From Flavobacterium johnsoniae (GTDB taxonomy: Bacteria; Bacteroidota; Bacteroidia; Flavobacteriales; Flavobacteriaceae), in the NCBI RefSeq assembly GCF_001879205.1, contig NZ_MLFK01000006.1:310001-374000 (forward strand): a stretch of DNA of 64,000 nucleotides, written 5' to 3'. The notes under the pieces were generated by a model, which was given only the letters and a program-made list of their open reading frames with translations, did no database searches and was not told the origin of the DNA. How positions within the stretch are numbered: position 1 is the first letter of the stretch; each line of letters begins with the position of its first letter. Positions 34,857 to 45,276 of the stretch are shown here, in pieces. A program made the position numbers and the translations under genes.

Positions 34857-35188
34857 GCTAATTTGTTTAATCGCAAATATTATATTTTTTTCTAAAACTT
34901 ATTGAAAAAATATGATAAAAAAAACGATTAAATCCCTTTGCATTATAATGTAAAATATTTAAAGTCTTAATTTTTAACGTTTTGTTTTTATTTTTTAGAT
35001 TAACCACGTTGTGACTATAAATAAATTAAGATTATTTCTAAAAGGATGTTTTTTGTTAAAAATTTCGAGTTTGATTATTTGAAACAATAAAAAAGTAAGA
35101 AAAGTATTCAATTATTTAACACTTTAAAATTGTTAATGTAGGAAAATAATTTCAATTTTGTCGGCTTATTAACTTAAAATGATTTAGG
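34857..35188 (+). promoter_or_regulatory. AT-rich intergenic region with a candidate susC promoter
   Basis: 332 bases between divergent genes. The best promoter match for the SusC-like gene is TTG (35130-35132), 20-base spacer, CAATTTTG (35153-35160), one base off the -7 consensus. I see no clear repeat, hairpin or small gene in the rest; runs of A and T dominate. Confidence 0.35.
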
Positions 35189-38100
35189 ATGAAATTAAAA
35201 TTTACGTCTATTTTAACATTATTGTTACTCTTTTGTGTTCTGTTCTCTTTTGCACAAGAAAGAACAATTTCAGGAATTGTTTCGGATGGAAGTGGTGTTG
35301 TTCCGGGAGTTAACGTGATTGTAAAAGGAACAAAAAACAGCACACAAACTGATTTTGATGGTAAATATTCAGTAAAGGCAAAAACGGGAGATGTTTTGGT
35401 TTTTTCGTACATGGGAATGCAGGATTTTACAGCTGCGGTTGGAAGCAGTTCTACAGTAAATGCTAAAATGAAAGAAGATGGAAAAGAATTGGAAGAAGTA
35501 GTTGTTGTGGCTTATGGTAAACAAAAACTTAAATCAATAGTTGGATCACTTGCAGTTGTTAATTCTGATGTTATCGAAAAACAACAAAATGCGAATGTAC
35601 TAAACGCTTTGCAAGGCAGTGTGGCGGGTATTAATGTTATTTCGTCTGGAGGTATGCCAGGTGAAAATCCTACTATTCGAATTAGAGGTGTTGGTTCTAT
35701 CAATGCTTCTGCTGAACCTTTAATTATATTGGATGGAGCACCTTTTAGTGGAAATTTAAACTCAATAAGTTCTGATCAAATTGAATCTATGAGTGTCTTA
35801 AAAGATGCATCATCAACAGCTCTTTATGGTTCTCGAGGGGCTAATGGAGTTATACTTATTACAACAAAAAGGGGAAAATTAAATTCAGCTCCAAAAATTA
35901 GTTTTACAAGCACAGTTGGATTTGCTGATAGTGCTGTTCCCTTGCAAAAATTAGTAAGCTCAGATGATTATATGAAATTGACATGGGAAGCTATTAAAAA
36001 TGCAAATCAATATGTTAATAAACAAACGGCCGAAACGGCTGGTTTAAATGCTTCTAACTCATTAATTTCAAGATTAGGTTATAATCCTTATACGGTTGCA
36101 AATCCAGTTGATGCAAATGGTAATTTAGTAACAACTGAAAAAAAATGGGATACTGATTGGGCAGATCTAATGTTAAATAATGCAGCTGTCAGAAAAGAAA
36201 ATACTTTATCTGTTTCTGGTGGTAGTAATAATACAAGATACTTTTTTACTTCAAATTATTTATCTCAGGAAGGAAATGTGGTTACTTCAAAGTTTGAACG
36301 TGTTACAACACGTTTGAGTGTTGATTCAAAAGTAAATAATTGGCTTAAAGTTGGAACAACAATGTTTTATTCGACATCAAATCAAAATTTTCCTTCTCAG
36401 AGTGGTACTAGTTTTCAAAGTGCTATTCAATGGATTTATACTATTCCTTCAATTTATCCAGTATATCAAAGAAATGCCTCGGGTGATTTAACACTAGATT
36501 CAAATGGACAGAAAATTTTTGATTACGGATCTACTCCAGGGCAAGCATTTAACGGAAGTAGACCTCAATTAAATAATGAAAATGCTTATGGTTCATTATA
36601 TAATTACAAGGTAGGTTATAAGCGTGAAAACTATACAGCAAATGCTTACTTAGAATTCATATTAGCAAAGGATTTAACTTTTAAAACTAATCTAGCTTAT
36701 GATAGATATTTAAATGATTATTCTAATTATGCTAGTAGTGAAGTTGGATATGCGGCTAGTGTAGGTGGAAGGATTACTAAGGATAGAGATATTACGACAT
36801 CTACAAATTTGATTAATAGTTTGAATTATAAAAAATCTTTTGGTAACCATAACTTTTCTGCAGATTTAATACAAGAAGCTTATAAATTCGAAATTGATGC
36901 TATGAGAGCGCAAGGAGAAGGTTTTTTACCTGGAGTTAAAGTATTGGATGGAAGTACTACTCCATCTAGTGTTGGGGGATATATATCAGAAGAGAGGATT
37001 TCTAGTTATCTTGGACGATTAGCCTATAATTATAAAGAAAAATATTTTATAGAAGGAAGTTATAGAAGAGATGGTTCTTCGAGATTTAATTCGGATGTTA
37101 GATGGGGTAATTTTTATTCTGTTGGAGGTTCATGGTTAATATCTCAGGAGAATTTCTTAAAAGAAAATACTATCATTAGTGACTTAAAATTAAGAGGTTC
37201 TTATGGAGAATTAGGTAATAATCAAACGTTAGATGCTGATGGAAACCCCAACTATTTTCCTTATAAACAATTATTTGAATCGGGGTATAACGAATTAGAT
37301 AATACAGGGGTTGTATTAGGTTCTGCTGTAGATCGATTATTAACATGGGAAAAAACGGCTTCAACAGATATAGGAGTTGATTTTGGATTATTCAAAAACA
37401 GATTAACGGGGACAATTGATTATTATAATAAAAAATCTATTGACTTAATTTATACCAAACCTCTTCCAGGCTCTACAGGTAATACTGGTATTACTACAAA
37501 TGTGGGATCCTTAAGAAATTACGGATGGGAATTTTCTTTGAACTCAAAAAATATTAAAACTCAAAATTTTGATTGGACTTCAGGCTTGAATTTGTCTTTT
37601 GATAGAAATGAAATTACCCAACTTACACAAGCAAGTTTTATTAATGGAACCAAAAGATGGGAAGTTGGACGCTCTTTATATGAATTTTATCTTCAGGACT
37701 GGGCAGGTGTAGATCCAGAAACAGGTTATGGAATGTGGTATAAGGACGTACTAGGAGCTGATGGTAAACCAACAGGTGAACGAGTTACAACTAAAGTTTA
37801 TTCTGAAGCTACAAGGTATTATGTTAATAAATCTTCTTTACCTGATTTCGTTGGTGGATTTACAAATTTTTTCAGATATAAAAACATTGACTTAAATATA
37901 CTATTTAATTTCAGTTGTGGTTCATATATATATGATAGTAGTTATGCTAGTTTGATGGAAGGTCTTAAATCAGCAGGTAGAGCAGCTAGTAAGGATATTG
38001 AAAATCGTTGGCAAAACCCTGGAGACATTACTAATGTACCATTATTATTGGCGTCAAATAATGATTTCAATTCTCAATCTACAAGATTTTTATTTAGAAA

Positions 38101-38323
38101 TGACTACGTTAGACTTAAGTCTTTAAATTTTGGTTATAATTTCCCGCAAAGTGTTCTTGATAGAACCAGTCTCTCTAAACTAAGATTATATTTCCAAGGA
38201 GATAATTTATTTACTTTCCAATCTCATAAAGGACTTGATCCAGAGCAGAATCTTGCAGGAACAACGGATAGTAGGTCTTATAACTTAAGAATAATCTCTT
38301 GCGGACTTAATTTAGAATTTTAA
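35189..38323 (+). CDS. SusC/RagA-type TonB-dependent outer membrane transporter
   Basis: 1044 residues. A signal peptide (to about residue 23, FSFAQ) is followed by a carboxypeptidase-regulatory-like beta domain (25-110, ISGIVSDGSGVVPGVNVIVK). Then come a TonB-box-like region (ELEEVVVVAYGKQK), the plug (about 115-230, with LIILDGAP and STALYGSRGANGVILITTKRG) and a large beta-barrel ending in Phe. It works as a pair with the SusD-like protein encoded 12 bases downstream, importing an oligosaccharide or peptide. No glycosidase, peptidase, sigma factor or sensor is adjacent, so the substrate is open. Base composition is visibly more AT-rich than that of the flanking genes, which may point to transfer. 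Confidence 0.93.
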   Translation: MKLKFTSILTLLLLFCVLFSFAQERTISGIVSDGSGVVPGVNVIVKGTKNSTQTDFDGKYSVKAKTGDVLVFSYMGMQDFTAAVGSSSTVNAKMKEDGKELEEVVVVAYGKQKLKSIVGSLAVVNSDVIEKQQNANVLNALQGSVAGINVISSGGMPGENPTIRIRGVGSINASAEPLIILDGAPFSGNLNSISSDQIESMSVLKDASSTALYGSRGANGVILITTKRGKLNSAPKISFTSTVGFADSAVPLQKLVSSDDYMKLTWEAIKNANQYVNKQTAETAGLNASNSLISRLGYNPYTVANPVDANGNLVTTEKKWDTDWADLMLNNAAVRKENTLSVSGGSNNTRYFFTSNYLSQEGNVVTSKFERVTTRLSVDSKVNNWLKVGTTMFYSTSNQNFPSQSGTSFQSAIQWIYTIPSIYPVYQRNASGDLTLDSNGQKIFDYGSTPGQAFNGSRPQLNNENAYGSLYNYKVGYKRENYTANAYLEFILAKDLTFKTNLAYDRYLNDYSNYASSEVGYAASVGGRITKDRDITTSTNLINSLNYKKSFGNHNFSADLIQEAYKFEIDAMRAQGEGFLPGVKVLDGSTTPSSVGGYISEERISSYLGRLAYNYKEKYFIEGSYRRDGSSRFNSDVRWGNFYSVGGSWLISQENFLKENTIISDLKLRGSYGELGNNQTLDADGNPNYFPYKQLFESGYNELDNTGVVLGSAVDRLLTWEKTASTDIGVDFGLFKNRLTGTIDYYNKKSIDLIYTKPLPGSTGNTGITTNVGSLRNYGWEFSLNSKNIKTQNFDWTSGLNLSFDRNEITQLTQASFINGTKRWEVGRSLYEFYLQDWAGVDPETGYGMWYKDVLGADGKPTGERVTTKVYSEATRYYVNKSSLPDFVGGFTNFFRYKNIDLNILFNFSCGSYIYDSSYASLMEGLKSAGRAASKDIENRWQNPGDITNVPLLLASNNDFNSQSTRFLFRNDYVRLKSLNFGYNFPQSVLDRTSLSKLRLYFQGDNLFTFQSHKGLDPEQNLAGTTDSRSYNLRIISCGLNLEF

Positions 38324-38335
38324 AATAAAAAATAC

Positions 38336-39769
38336 ATGAAAAATTTAATTTCAAGAATTTTCATTGCCATAGTGGCATTACTTATAGTGACGAGTTGTAG
38401 CAAAGATTTTCTTGACGAGCCACAACCAACAGCTGGTGTTTCTGAAACGGTTGTTTTTAGTTCACGAGAAGGAGTAGAAGCTTTCATTTCAGGAATAATG
38501 AGACGCTTCAGAGGACAATATACAAACGTAGATTCCGCAGGTCTTAATTCGATTTTTTTTGCAAGAAGTTTGAAAGGAAATGATTTAATTCAGTCTGATA
38601 CATGGTTCGGATCTGATTACGCAAATACTAATAGAGAACCTACTTATAGAAGAACTATATTTACTTGGAATTACTGCTATTATATGATTAATCAGGCAAA
38701 TGCTTTAATTTCTGGAGTTGAAGAAAGCAATGCGTTATCAGTAGATGATAAAAAAGAGTTAACCAGCTATGGATATGCTTTGAGAGGATTTTTCTATCAC
38801 CAGTTGGTTTTAGAATTCTGTCCATCTTATTCGGTTGATGTTAATTATCCTGCTCCTCCAATTTATACAGGTTTATCTATGATTGGAAATTCTATGTCAA
38901 CTGTTGGAGAGTTATATAAATTTATCGAGTCAGATTTAATAAAAGCAGTTGATGGGTTAAAGGAAGATCGTTTGGGCAAATCATATATTAATAAAAGTGT
39001 TGCTAATGGTATTTTAGCTCAGGTTTATCAAGTAATGGGAAATTGGTCTGGTGCTGAAATTGCTGCAAAAGCGGCATATGGAGGAAACCCTTTGGCAGTA
39101 TTAAATGCTGCGAGTTATCGTTTAGGATTTGACGATTATTCTAATATTGAATGGATTTGGGGAAGCGCACAAAGATCAGATCAAACGAATTATTATTATA
39201 ATGCCCCAGCTGTTATGACTGATCATATGGTACCATCCTATGCTGCAACATTTATTAATAAAGATTTTGTTAGTTTATTCTCTCCAACAGATGTTAGGGG
39301 GTATTTTCAAATGAAAAGTGCTTCAATATCAGATGTTAATGATTACAGGTATTGGATAACACGCAAGTTTTCATTTAGTTTTGCGGGAGATAATCCTATT
39401 ATTAGAACTCCTGAGATGATCCTAATTGAAGCAGAAGCTAAAGCAAATTTGGGAGATAACGAGGGGGCGCATAATCTACTTTTTGTATTACAAAAGAATC
39501 GAGATGTAAATGCCATAATGTCTTCAAATACAGGATCCGCGTTAATTGATGAAATTTTAATTGAAAGAAGAAAAGAATTGTATGCTGAAGTTGGTGTCGA
39601 ATGGTTTGATGCAAAACGTTTAAGAAAAGGGATTATTAGAACAGGAAATCATAGAATTGGAGAGGCAGCAAACTTGAGCGTTGATGATAAAAAGTTTTTC
39701 CTAAAAATCCCTCAAGCAGAAATTGATGCTAATCCTTTAATTCCTAAAGATATAAATAGTAATAGATAA
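38336..39769 (+). CDS. SusD/RagB-type nutrient-binding lipoprotein
   Basis: 477 residues. The lipobox VTSC gives Cys21, followed by the SusD start SKDFLDEPQPTAG. TPR-like helices carry FTWNYCYYMINQANALI, and the C-terminal part has RTPEMILIEAEAKANLGD and IEVGVEWFDAKRLR-like segments (read here as ERRKELYAEVGVEWFDAKRL). It sits on the cell surface as the lid of the SusC barrel. The same AT-rich composition as the SusC gene suggests they travelled together. A strong terminator ends the pair. Confidence 0.93.
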   Translation: MKNLISRIFIAIVALLIVTSCSKDFLDEPQPTAGVSETVVFSSREGVEAFISGIMRRFRGQYTNVDSAGLNSIFFARSLKGNDLIQSDTWFGSDYANTNREPTYRRTIFTWNYCYYMINQANALISGVEESNALSVDDKKELTSYGYALRGFFYHQLVLEFCPSYSVDVNYPAPPIYTGLSMIGNSMSTVGELYKFIESDLIKAVDGLKEDRLGKSYINKSVANGILAQVYQVMGNWSGAEIAAKAAYGGNPLAVLNAASYRLGFDDYSNIEWIWGSAQRSDQTNYYYNAPAVMTDHMVPSYAATFINKDFVSLFSPTDVRGYFQMKSASISDVNDYRYWITRKFSFSFAGDNPIIRTPEMILIEAEAKANLGDNEGAHNLLFVLQKNRDVNAIMSSNTGSALIDEILIERRKELYAEVGVEWFDAKRLRKGIIRTGNHRIGEAANLSVDDKKFFLKIPQAEIDANPLIPKDINSNR

Positions 39770-39817
39770 TTAGTATTCGTGCAGGTTATCTTGTCTCTAA
39801 TAAGGAGCTAAATAATT

Positions 39818-39850
39818 AACCGTCTCAAGTTAACTTGAGACGGTTTTTTT
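39818..39850 (+). terminator. Terminator of the SusC/SusD operon
   Basis: A perfect palindrome with arms AACCGTCTCAAG and CTTGAGACGGTT around TTAA (39818-39845), followed by a T-run to 39850. Confidence 0.92.
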
Positions 39851-39906
39851 ATAGATAATTAAAATACTAAGAATTTGTTTTTTTTCGTTTATACGTTTTT
39901 ATCTTT

Positions 39907-39914
39907 TACCTTTG
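39907..39914 (+). promoter_or_regulatory. Promoter -7 element of the porin gene
   Basis: TACCTTTG matches TAnnTTTG and lies 42 bases before the ATG. The -33 region is weak (TTCG). Confidence 0.45.
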
Positions 39915-39956
39915 CTCAACAAAAATTGCCGAAATAATTTTATATAACGCTATCAA

Positions 39957-41930
39957 ATGAGAATATTCATTTTTCTATATCTATTAATTGTACCAGCCTT
40001 ATTGTTTTCTCAGGAAAAAACTACTCCAAAAAGTAGTTTAGATATGAATACACAATATTCAAGTATAACAGACACAGTTAAAAAGAAAAAGTCAATAGTA
40101 GCCAAGATAGATCAGTATCATATAATTACTTTAGAGCATGATACCACTTATGTAGATACTTCCCTGACTATTAAAAGCGCATACAAACAAAACCATCTTA
40201 GAAAAGATCTTTTTGGTCTTTTAGAGTTTTCAAATATTGGTTTGCCATTGAATACTTTACAATATAGTTTAACTAGTTTTTCACCGTACCCCGAAATTGG
40301 TTTTAGTGCCAAACATTATAATTACATACAAGCCGATGAAGTAAGATATTACTCAGCTCCAACACCTTTAACTGAATTATTTTTCAACACCACAATAAAC
40401 AAAGGACAAAACGTAGATTCGTTTATTACACTAAATACATCAAAAAACCTTAATTTTTCTATTGCCTACAGAGGCTTGCGTTCAGAAGGAGATTATATAA
40501 ATCAGCTAGTGAGTTCCGGAAGTTTTAGATTTACTACAAGCTATGCGACGACCAACAGACGATATGCACTAAATGCGCATTATACCTATCAGGATAATAT
40601 GAACGAAGAAAATGGCGGTATTACAACAACGGCAGATTTCGAAAGTGACGATCCGGATTTTAAAAACCGTCAGCGATTACAAGTTTATTTGACAGATGCA
40701 GAGTCATTATTAAAAGGAAGACGTTTGTTTTTTGATCATGCATTTAGAATAAATCCGAAAAACGGAAACAACAATTTGTATATAAATCATCAATTTAACT
40801 ACGAAAATAAATCATACGAATACAAACAGCCAACGGTTCTTTCAACAGTTGATGGAATATCTTTGCCAGTAAAACGTTTTGGAGAATCTTATGTAACAAG
40901 CAGTATAAATGATCAAACACACTTTGAAAGACTTTATAATAAAGTGGGAGTGGCTTATGAAAATTCTCTTTTAGGAAAATTTAATTTTTTTGTAGACGAT
41001 TACAGATCAAACTACAAGTATAATCGAATTTTGATAGATGCTTCAGGAAATGTTATTCCGGATAATTTATTTTTACAGATTAATAATGTTGGAGGGCAAT
41101 TTGAATATCAAAAGAATAAATGGAACGGACGCTTTTTGTATACAAGATCTATTACCAACCAGTCATTATCTGATTTGGATGCAAAATTACGTTACAACCT
41201 AAACGAGAAAATACAGTTTGATTTCAGATATAGAAATATTAATAAACTGCCAAACAATAATTATAACTTATACCAGAGTAGTTACGTAGAGTACAATTGG
41301 TCGAATAATTTTAAAAACGAAAAAATTAATTTGTTAGGAGCTGTTGTGTCTACACCATGGGTAAATGCAGAAGTTCAATATACGGTATTAAATGATCACT
41401 TATATTTTGCAGACGTATCTACAGCAGCAGAAGCAGCAGTACGAACACAAATTATAAAACCAACTCAATATGGAAATGCAATAAATTATTTAGAAATTAA
41501 GGCAAATAGAGAATTTAAGTTTGGAAAATTTGCTTTAGATAATACTTTATTATATCAAAAAGTAGATCAGTCAGATTTGATTTTAAATGTTCCTGATTTT
41601 GTAACCCGAAATACATTTTATTACACCAACTACTTTTTCAAAAAGGCATTATACGCTCAGGGAGGAATTGTATTTAATTATTTTACCAAATATTATGGTA
41701 ATAGTTACAACCCGGTTATTGGAGAATTTTTTGTTCAGAACACAAAAGAAATTGGTAATTATGCCACTTTTGATGTTTTTATAAACGCTAGAATACGTCA
41801 AACACGTTTCTATTTAAAAGCAGAACATTTGAACGCATTATTCGCAAAAAGCAATTATTATGCAGCGCCTGATAATCCATATCGTGATTTCGTAATCAGA
41901 TTTGGTTTGGTTTGGAATTTCTTCCAATAA
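39957..41930 (+). CDS. Putative outer membrane porin of the Bacteroidota type
   Basis: 657 residues with a signal peptide (IVPALLFSQ, cut near residue 19). The mature part is a series of amphipathic beta strands rich in Tyr, Asn and Phe. The family hallmark HYNYIQADEVRYYSAPTPLT is near residues 120-140, and the C-terminus is VIRFGLVWNFFQ. It fits the putative porin family (DUF4289-like) seen across Flavobacteriia. The transported solute is unknown. It has its own promoter, and the gap to the next gene (CBS-type enzyme) is 40 bases, so the two may be co-transcribed. Confidence 0.8.
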   Translation: MRIFIFLYLLIVPALLFSQEKTTPKSSLDMNTQYSSITDTVKKKKSIVAKIDQYHIITLEHDTTYVDTSLTIKSAYKQNHLRKDLFGLLEFSNIGLPLNTLQYSLTSFSPYPEIGFSAKHYNYIQADEVRYYSAPTPLTELFFNTTINKGQNVDSFITLNTSKNLNFSIAYRGLRSEGDYINQLVSSGSFRFTTSYATTNRRYALNAHYTYQDNMNEENGGITTTADFESDDPDFKNRQRLQVYLTDAESLLKGRRLFFDHAFRINPKNGNNNLYINHQFNYENKSYEYKQPTVLSTVDGISLPVKRFGESYVTSSINDQTHFERLYNKVGVAYENSLLGKFNFFVDDYRSNYKYNRILIDASGNVIPDNLFLQINNVGGQFEYQKNKWNGRFLYTRSITNQSLSDLDAKLRYNLNEKIQFDFRYRNINKLPNNNYNLYQSSYVEYNWSNNFKNEKINLLGAVVSTPWVNAEVQYTVLNDHLYFADVSTAAEAAVRTQIIKPTQYGNAINYLEIKANREFKFGKFALDNTLLYQKVDQSDLILNVPDFVTRNTFYYTNYFFKKALYAQGGIVFNYFTKYYGNSYNPVIGEFFVQNTKEIGNYATFDVFINARIRQTRFYLKAEHLNALFAKSNYYAAPDNPYRDFVIRFGLVWNFFQ

Positions 41931-41970
41931 ATCTGGCTTAACTTAAATACCACATTAAACTTAAATAAAA

Positions 41971-43332
41971 ATGGACTTTTCAAATAACATTTTAGAAACA
42001 ATTGGTAACACACCATTGGTAAAACTCAACAAAATTGTTGCTGAAATTGATGCGTTAGTATTGGCAAAAGTCGAAACATTTAATCCGGGAAATTCTGTAA
42101 AAGACAGAATGGCCGTAAAAATGATTGAAGATGCAGAAGCTGACGGCAGACTTAAACCTGGAGGAACTATAATTGAAGGTACTTCGGGAAATACCGGAAT
42201 GGGACTGGCACTTGTTGCTATTGTAAAAGGGTACAAATTGATTTGTGTAATCTCAGACAAACAGTCTAAGGAAAAAATGGATATTCTTCGTGCTGTTGGA
42301 GCAAAAGTTGTCGTTTGTCCTACAGATGTTGAACCTACAGATCCTCGTTCCTATTATTCGGTTTCAAAGCGTTTGGCAGAAGAAACACCAAATTCATGGT
42401 ATGTAAACCAGTACGATAATATGTCAAATTCATTGGCACATTATGAGCAGACCGGACCAGAAATCTGGAAACAGACAGAAGGTAAAATTACTCACTTTGT
42501 TGTGGGGGTAGGAACTGGAGGAACAATTTCGGGAGTTGGGAAATATTTAAAAGAGAAAAATCCAAATATTAAAATTTGGGGAATTGACACGTATGGTTCA
42601 GTTTTTAAAAAATACCATGAAACTGGAATTTTTGACGAAAACGAAATCTACTCCTATATAACAGAAGGAATTGGAGAAGACATACTTCCAAAAAATGTTG
42701 ACTTTTCTTTAATTGACGGATTTACAAAAGTAACTGATAAAGACGCTGCTGTTTATACAAGAAAGATTGCACTTGAAGAAGCTATTTTTGTTGGAAACTC
42801 AGCCGGAGCTTGTATTAAAGGTTTGCTTCAGCTGAAGGACCATTTTAAACCGGATGACGTTGTCGTAGTTTTATTTCACGATTCAGGAAGCCGTTATGTA
42901 GGGAAAATGTTTAATGATGATTGGATGCGTGAACGCGGATTCCTGGAAGAAAACGTTACCAAAGCCGAAGATGTTATCAAAGATCATATTGATAAAGAAT
43001 TAATTGTAGTACGTACAGAAGAATTAGTATCGCATGCAATTGAGCGTATGCGTAAATATAAAATTTCACAAATTCCGGTTGTTGATATAACCGGTTTTGT
43101 AGGCTCTGTTGACGAAACAGACTTATTTAGAAGTTATGTTGCTGATAAAAATGTAGCTGAAAAACCAATTAAAGAAGTAATGGGAAAACCTTTCCCGATT
43201 GTGAAATTAGGAACTCCAATTGAAGAAGTATCAAAACTTTTTACCAAAGAAAATGATGCTGTTTTGGTTGATTTAGGAAACGGAAATCACCATATAATCA
43301 CCAAATATGATATTATTGGTTCTATAAAATAA
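41971..43332 (+). CDS. Cystathionine beta-synthase-like PLP enzyme with CBS domain pair
   Basis: 453 residues. The PLP core (about 1-320) has the Schiff-base Lys44 in NPGNSVKDRMA, the substrate loop EGTSGNTGMGLAL and the phosphate loop GVGTGGTISGVG. The last 120 residues form a tandem CBS module (IERMRKYKISQIPVVDITGF, then VMGKPFPIV and AVLVDLGNGNHHIITKYDI). This layout is that of cystathionine beta-synthase, which joins serine or O-acetylserine with homocysteine. A cysteine-synthase activity cannot be ruled out. The CBS domains probably sense an adenosyl ligand. A terminator follows. Confidence 0.88.
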   Translation: MDFSNNILETIGNTPLVKLNKIVAEIDALVLAKVETFNPGNSVKDRMAVKMIEDAEADGRLKPGGTIIEGTSGNTGMGLALVAIVKGYKLICVISDKQSKEKMDILRAVGAKVVVCPTDVEPTDPRSYYSVSKRLAEETPNSWYVNQYDNMSNSLAHYEQTGPEIWKQTEGKITHFVVGVGTGGTISGVGKYLKEKNPNIKIWGIDTYGSVFKKYHETGIFDENEIYSYITEGIGEDILPKNVDFSLIDGFTKVTDKDAAVYTRKIALEEAIFVGNSAGACIKGLLQLKDHFKPDDVVVVLFHDSGSRYVGKMFNDDWMRERGFLEENVTKAEDVIKDHIDKELIVVRTEELVSHAIERMRKYKISQIPVVDITGFVGSVDETDLFRSYVADKNVAEKPIKEVMGKPFPIVKLGTPIEEVSKLFTKENDAVLVDLGNGNHHIITKYDIIGSIK

Positions 43333-43351
43333 GAACTTACAAATAAAAGTT

Positions 43352-43398
43352 ATCCATAAATCTGATTGTAATGTGCAATTAGGTTTATGGATTTTTTA
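43352..43398 (+). terminator. Terminator after the CBS-type enzyme gene
   Basis: ATCCATAAATCTGATTG (43352-43368) pairs, with two wobbles, to CAATTAGGTTTATGGAT (43376-43392); a T-run follows. Confidence 0.8.
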
Positions 43399-43415
43399 TC
43401 TTTAAAAATTTTAAA

Positions 43416-43898
43416 ATGAACTTTACAGCTATAGATTTTGAAACTGCTACAGGATATCACCCGTGTTCTGTTGGTATTGTTACGGTCCAGAACGGGATTA
43501 TCGTTGATGAGTTTGTGACTTTGATTAAACCGCCCAATAATGAGTACAATCCGTTTACGATTCGGGTGCATGGCATTTATCCAAAAGATACGGTAAACTC
43601 AAAATCATTCCTGCAGGTTTATCCTGAAATTGAAAAAAGACTTAAAAATAGAGTAGTAGTAGCGCACAACGAAAGCTTTGATCGTAATGTTTTAATGAAA
43701 TCGATGCTGTTGTACGGGTTAAATTATGAAGATTTAAATATTGCTGCAAAATGGGAATGCACAGTAAAAATTTATAAAGCAAAAGGTTTAAAGCCCACAA
43801 AATTAAGTGACTGCTGTCGGGAAATGAAGATACAGCTGAACCATCACGAAGCACTTTCTGATGCAAAAGCTTGTGCTAAGCTATATTTGCTTCGTTAA
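43416..43898 (+). CDS. DnaQ-like 3'-5' exonuclease (DEDDh)
   Basis: 160 residues, a stand-alone exonuclease domain. Motif I is DFET (Asp7, Glu9), motif II VVAHNESFDRNVL with its Asp, and motif III HHEALSDAKACA with the His and Asp of the DEDDh type. The size matches small proofreading-like or RNA-trimming exonucleases; its exact substrate is unknown. It has its own short leader after the terminator. A DUF2851 gene follows 74 bases later. Confidence 0.85.
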   Translation: MNFTAIDFETATGYHPCSVGIVTVQNGIIVDEFVTLIKPPNNEYNPFTIRVHGIYPKDTVNSKSFLQVYPEIEKRLKNRVVVAHNESFDRNVLMKSMLLYGLNYEDLNIAAKWECTVKIYKAKGLKPTKLSDCCREMKIQLNHHEALSDAKACAKLYLLR

Positions 43899-43972
43899 AT
43901 ATTGTTTATTTTGTAAGAATAATATTAAAATTTATTATTTTTAGATTTTGTTATCCATTATAAAATCTAAAA

Positions 43973-45244
43973 ATGAGAGAAGACTTTCTTCATTATCTCT
44001 GGAAATTCAAGAAGTTTGACACCTTGAACTTAAAGACTGCTCAAAATGAATATATTACCATTATTAAAACCGGAGATTATCTGGAACTTGCAGGGCCGGA
44101 TTTTTTTAATACCCAGATTAAGATTGGAAATCAAAAATGGGCAGGAAATGTTGAAATTCATTTAAAATCTTCAGATTGGTATTTGCACAATCATGAAAAA
44201 GATCCGGCTTATACAAATGTAATCCTGCATGTTGTATGGGAAAATGATACTGCAATTTTTAGGGAAAATAATACCGAAATTCCCGTTTTGGTTCTTAAGG
44301 ATTATGTCACCCGGGAAGTAGTAGAAAACTATAATGCACTGATTTCTCCCAAAACCTGGATTTCCTGCGAAAAGCAAATAAAGCAAATAGATGTCTTTGT
44401 TTTTAATAATTGGCAGGAACGATTGTTTTTTGAACGTCAGGAGCGCAAATCTAAGTTTATTTATGATTTGCTAGAAGAGACAAATCAAGATTGGGAAGCC
44501 GTTTTATTTTGCTTATTGGCAAAGAATTTTGGCTTAAATACAAACGGATCAGCTTTTCTGCAAATGTCAAAATCAATACCTTTTTCGGTTATAAGAAAAG
44601 AAAGTTTTGAAGTTGAAAACCTCGAGGCATTACTTTTTGGGACTTTAGGTTTGTTAGATGAAGAAAAAGAAGATGTTTATTTTAAAGATTTAAAATTTAG
44701 GTATTTTTATCTGCTCCATAAATATCAATTAGAGAAAACATGTATTATCCCTGTTCAGTTTTTTAAACATCGTCCGGATAATTTTCCAACAATCCGGCTC
44801 TCGCAGTTGGCTGCTTTATACAGTCGGCATCAAAATCTTTTTTCTAAAATAATTGCTTTAAAATCTGTTTCGGATGTTTATGAAGTATTAAATGTTTCTG
44901 TAAGTTCATATTGGAAAAATCATTATCAGTTCGATAAAGAAAGCCCGAAGAAGGCCAAAACTGTATCAAAATCATTTCTGGATTTAGTAATTATTAATAG
45001 CATAATTCCAATTCAGTTTGCCTATTCTAATATAAGGGGAGAATCTATTTCTGAAGATTTAATTGAACTTATGAATCAAATTGCACCAGAAAAAAATGCC
45101 ATTATAGACAAGTTTGATTCTTTCGGAATGCAATCTAAAAACGCTTTTGAAACCCAGACTTTATTAGAACTAAAGAATGAATATTGTAATCATAAAGCAT
45201 GTTTAAAATGCGCAGTGGGGATAGAACTGCTCAAAAATAATTAG
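43973..45244 (+). CDS. DUF2851 family protein
   Basis: 423 residues. It matches DUF2851 from the start (MREDFLHYLWKFKKFDTLNL) through GPDFFNTQIKIGNQKWAGNV and EIHLKSSDWYLHNHEKDPAY. The family is conserved in Bacteroidota, has no signal peptide and has no known function. The HLKSSDW segment and the conserved Asp, Glu and Lys there recall nuclease-like active sites, but that is only a suggestion. C-terminal Cys residues (CNHKACLKC) may bind metal. It probably belongs with the exonuclease gene before it. Confidence 0.82.
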   Translation: MREDFLHYLWKFKKFDTLNLKTAQNEYITIIKTGDYLELAGPDFFNTQIKIGNQKWAGNVEIHLKSSDWYLHNHEKDPAYTNVILHVVWENDTAIFRENNTEIPVLVLKDYVTREVVENYNALISPKTWISCEKQIKQIDVFVFNNWQERLFFERQERKSKFIYDLLEETNQDWEAVLFCLLAKNFGLNTNGSAFLQMSKSIPFSVIRKESFEVENLEALLFGTLGLLDEEKEDVYFKDLKFRYFYLLHKYQLEKTCIIPVQFFKHRPDNFPTIRLSQLAALYSRHQNLFSKIIALKSVSDVYEVLNVSVSSYWKNHYQFDKESPKKAKTVSKSFLDLVIINSIIPIQFAYSNIRGESISEDLIELMNQIAPEKNAIIDKFDSFGMQSKNAFETQTLLELKNEYCNHKACLKCAVGIELLKNN

Positions 45245-45276
45245 CCAATTATAAAATGTAACAGTGAGATAATTTG

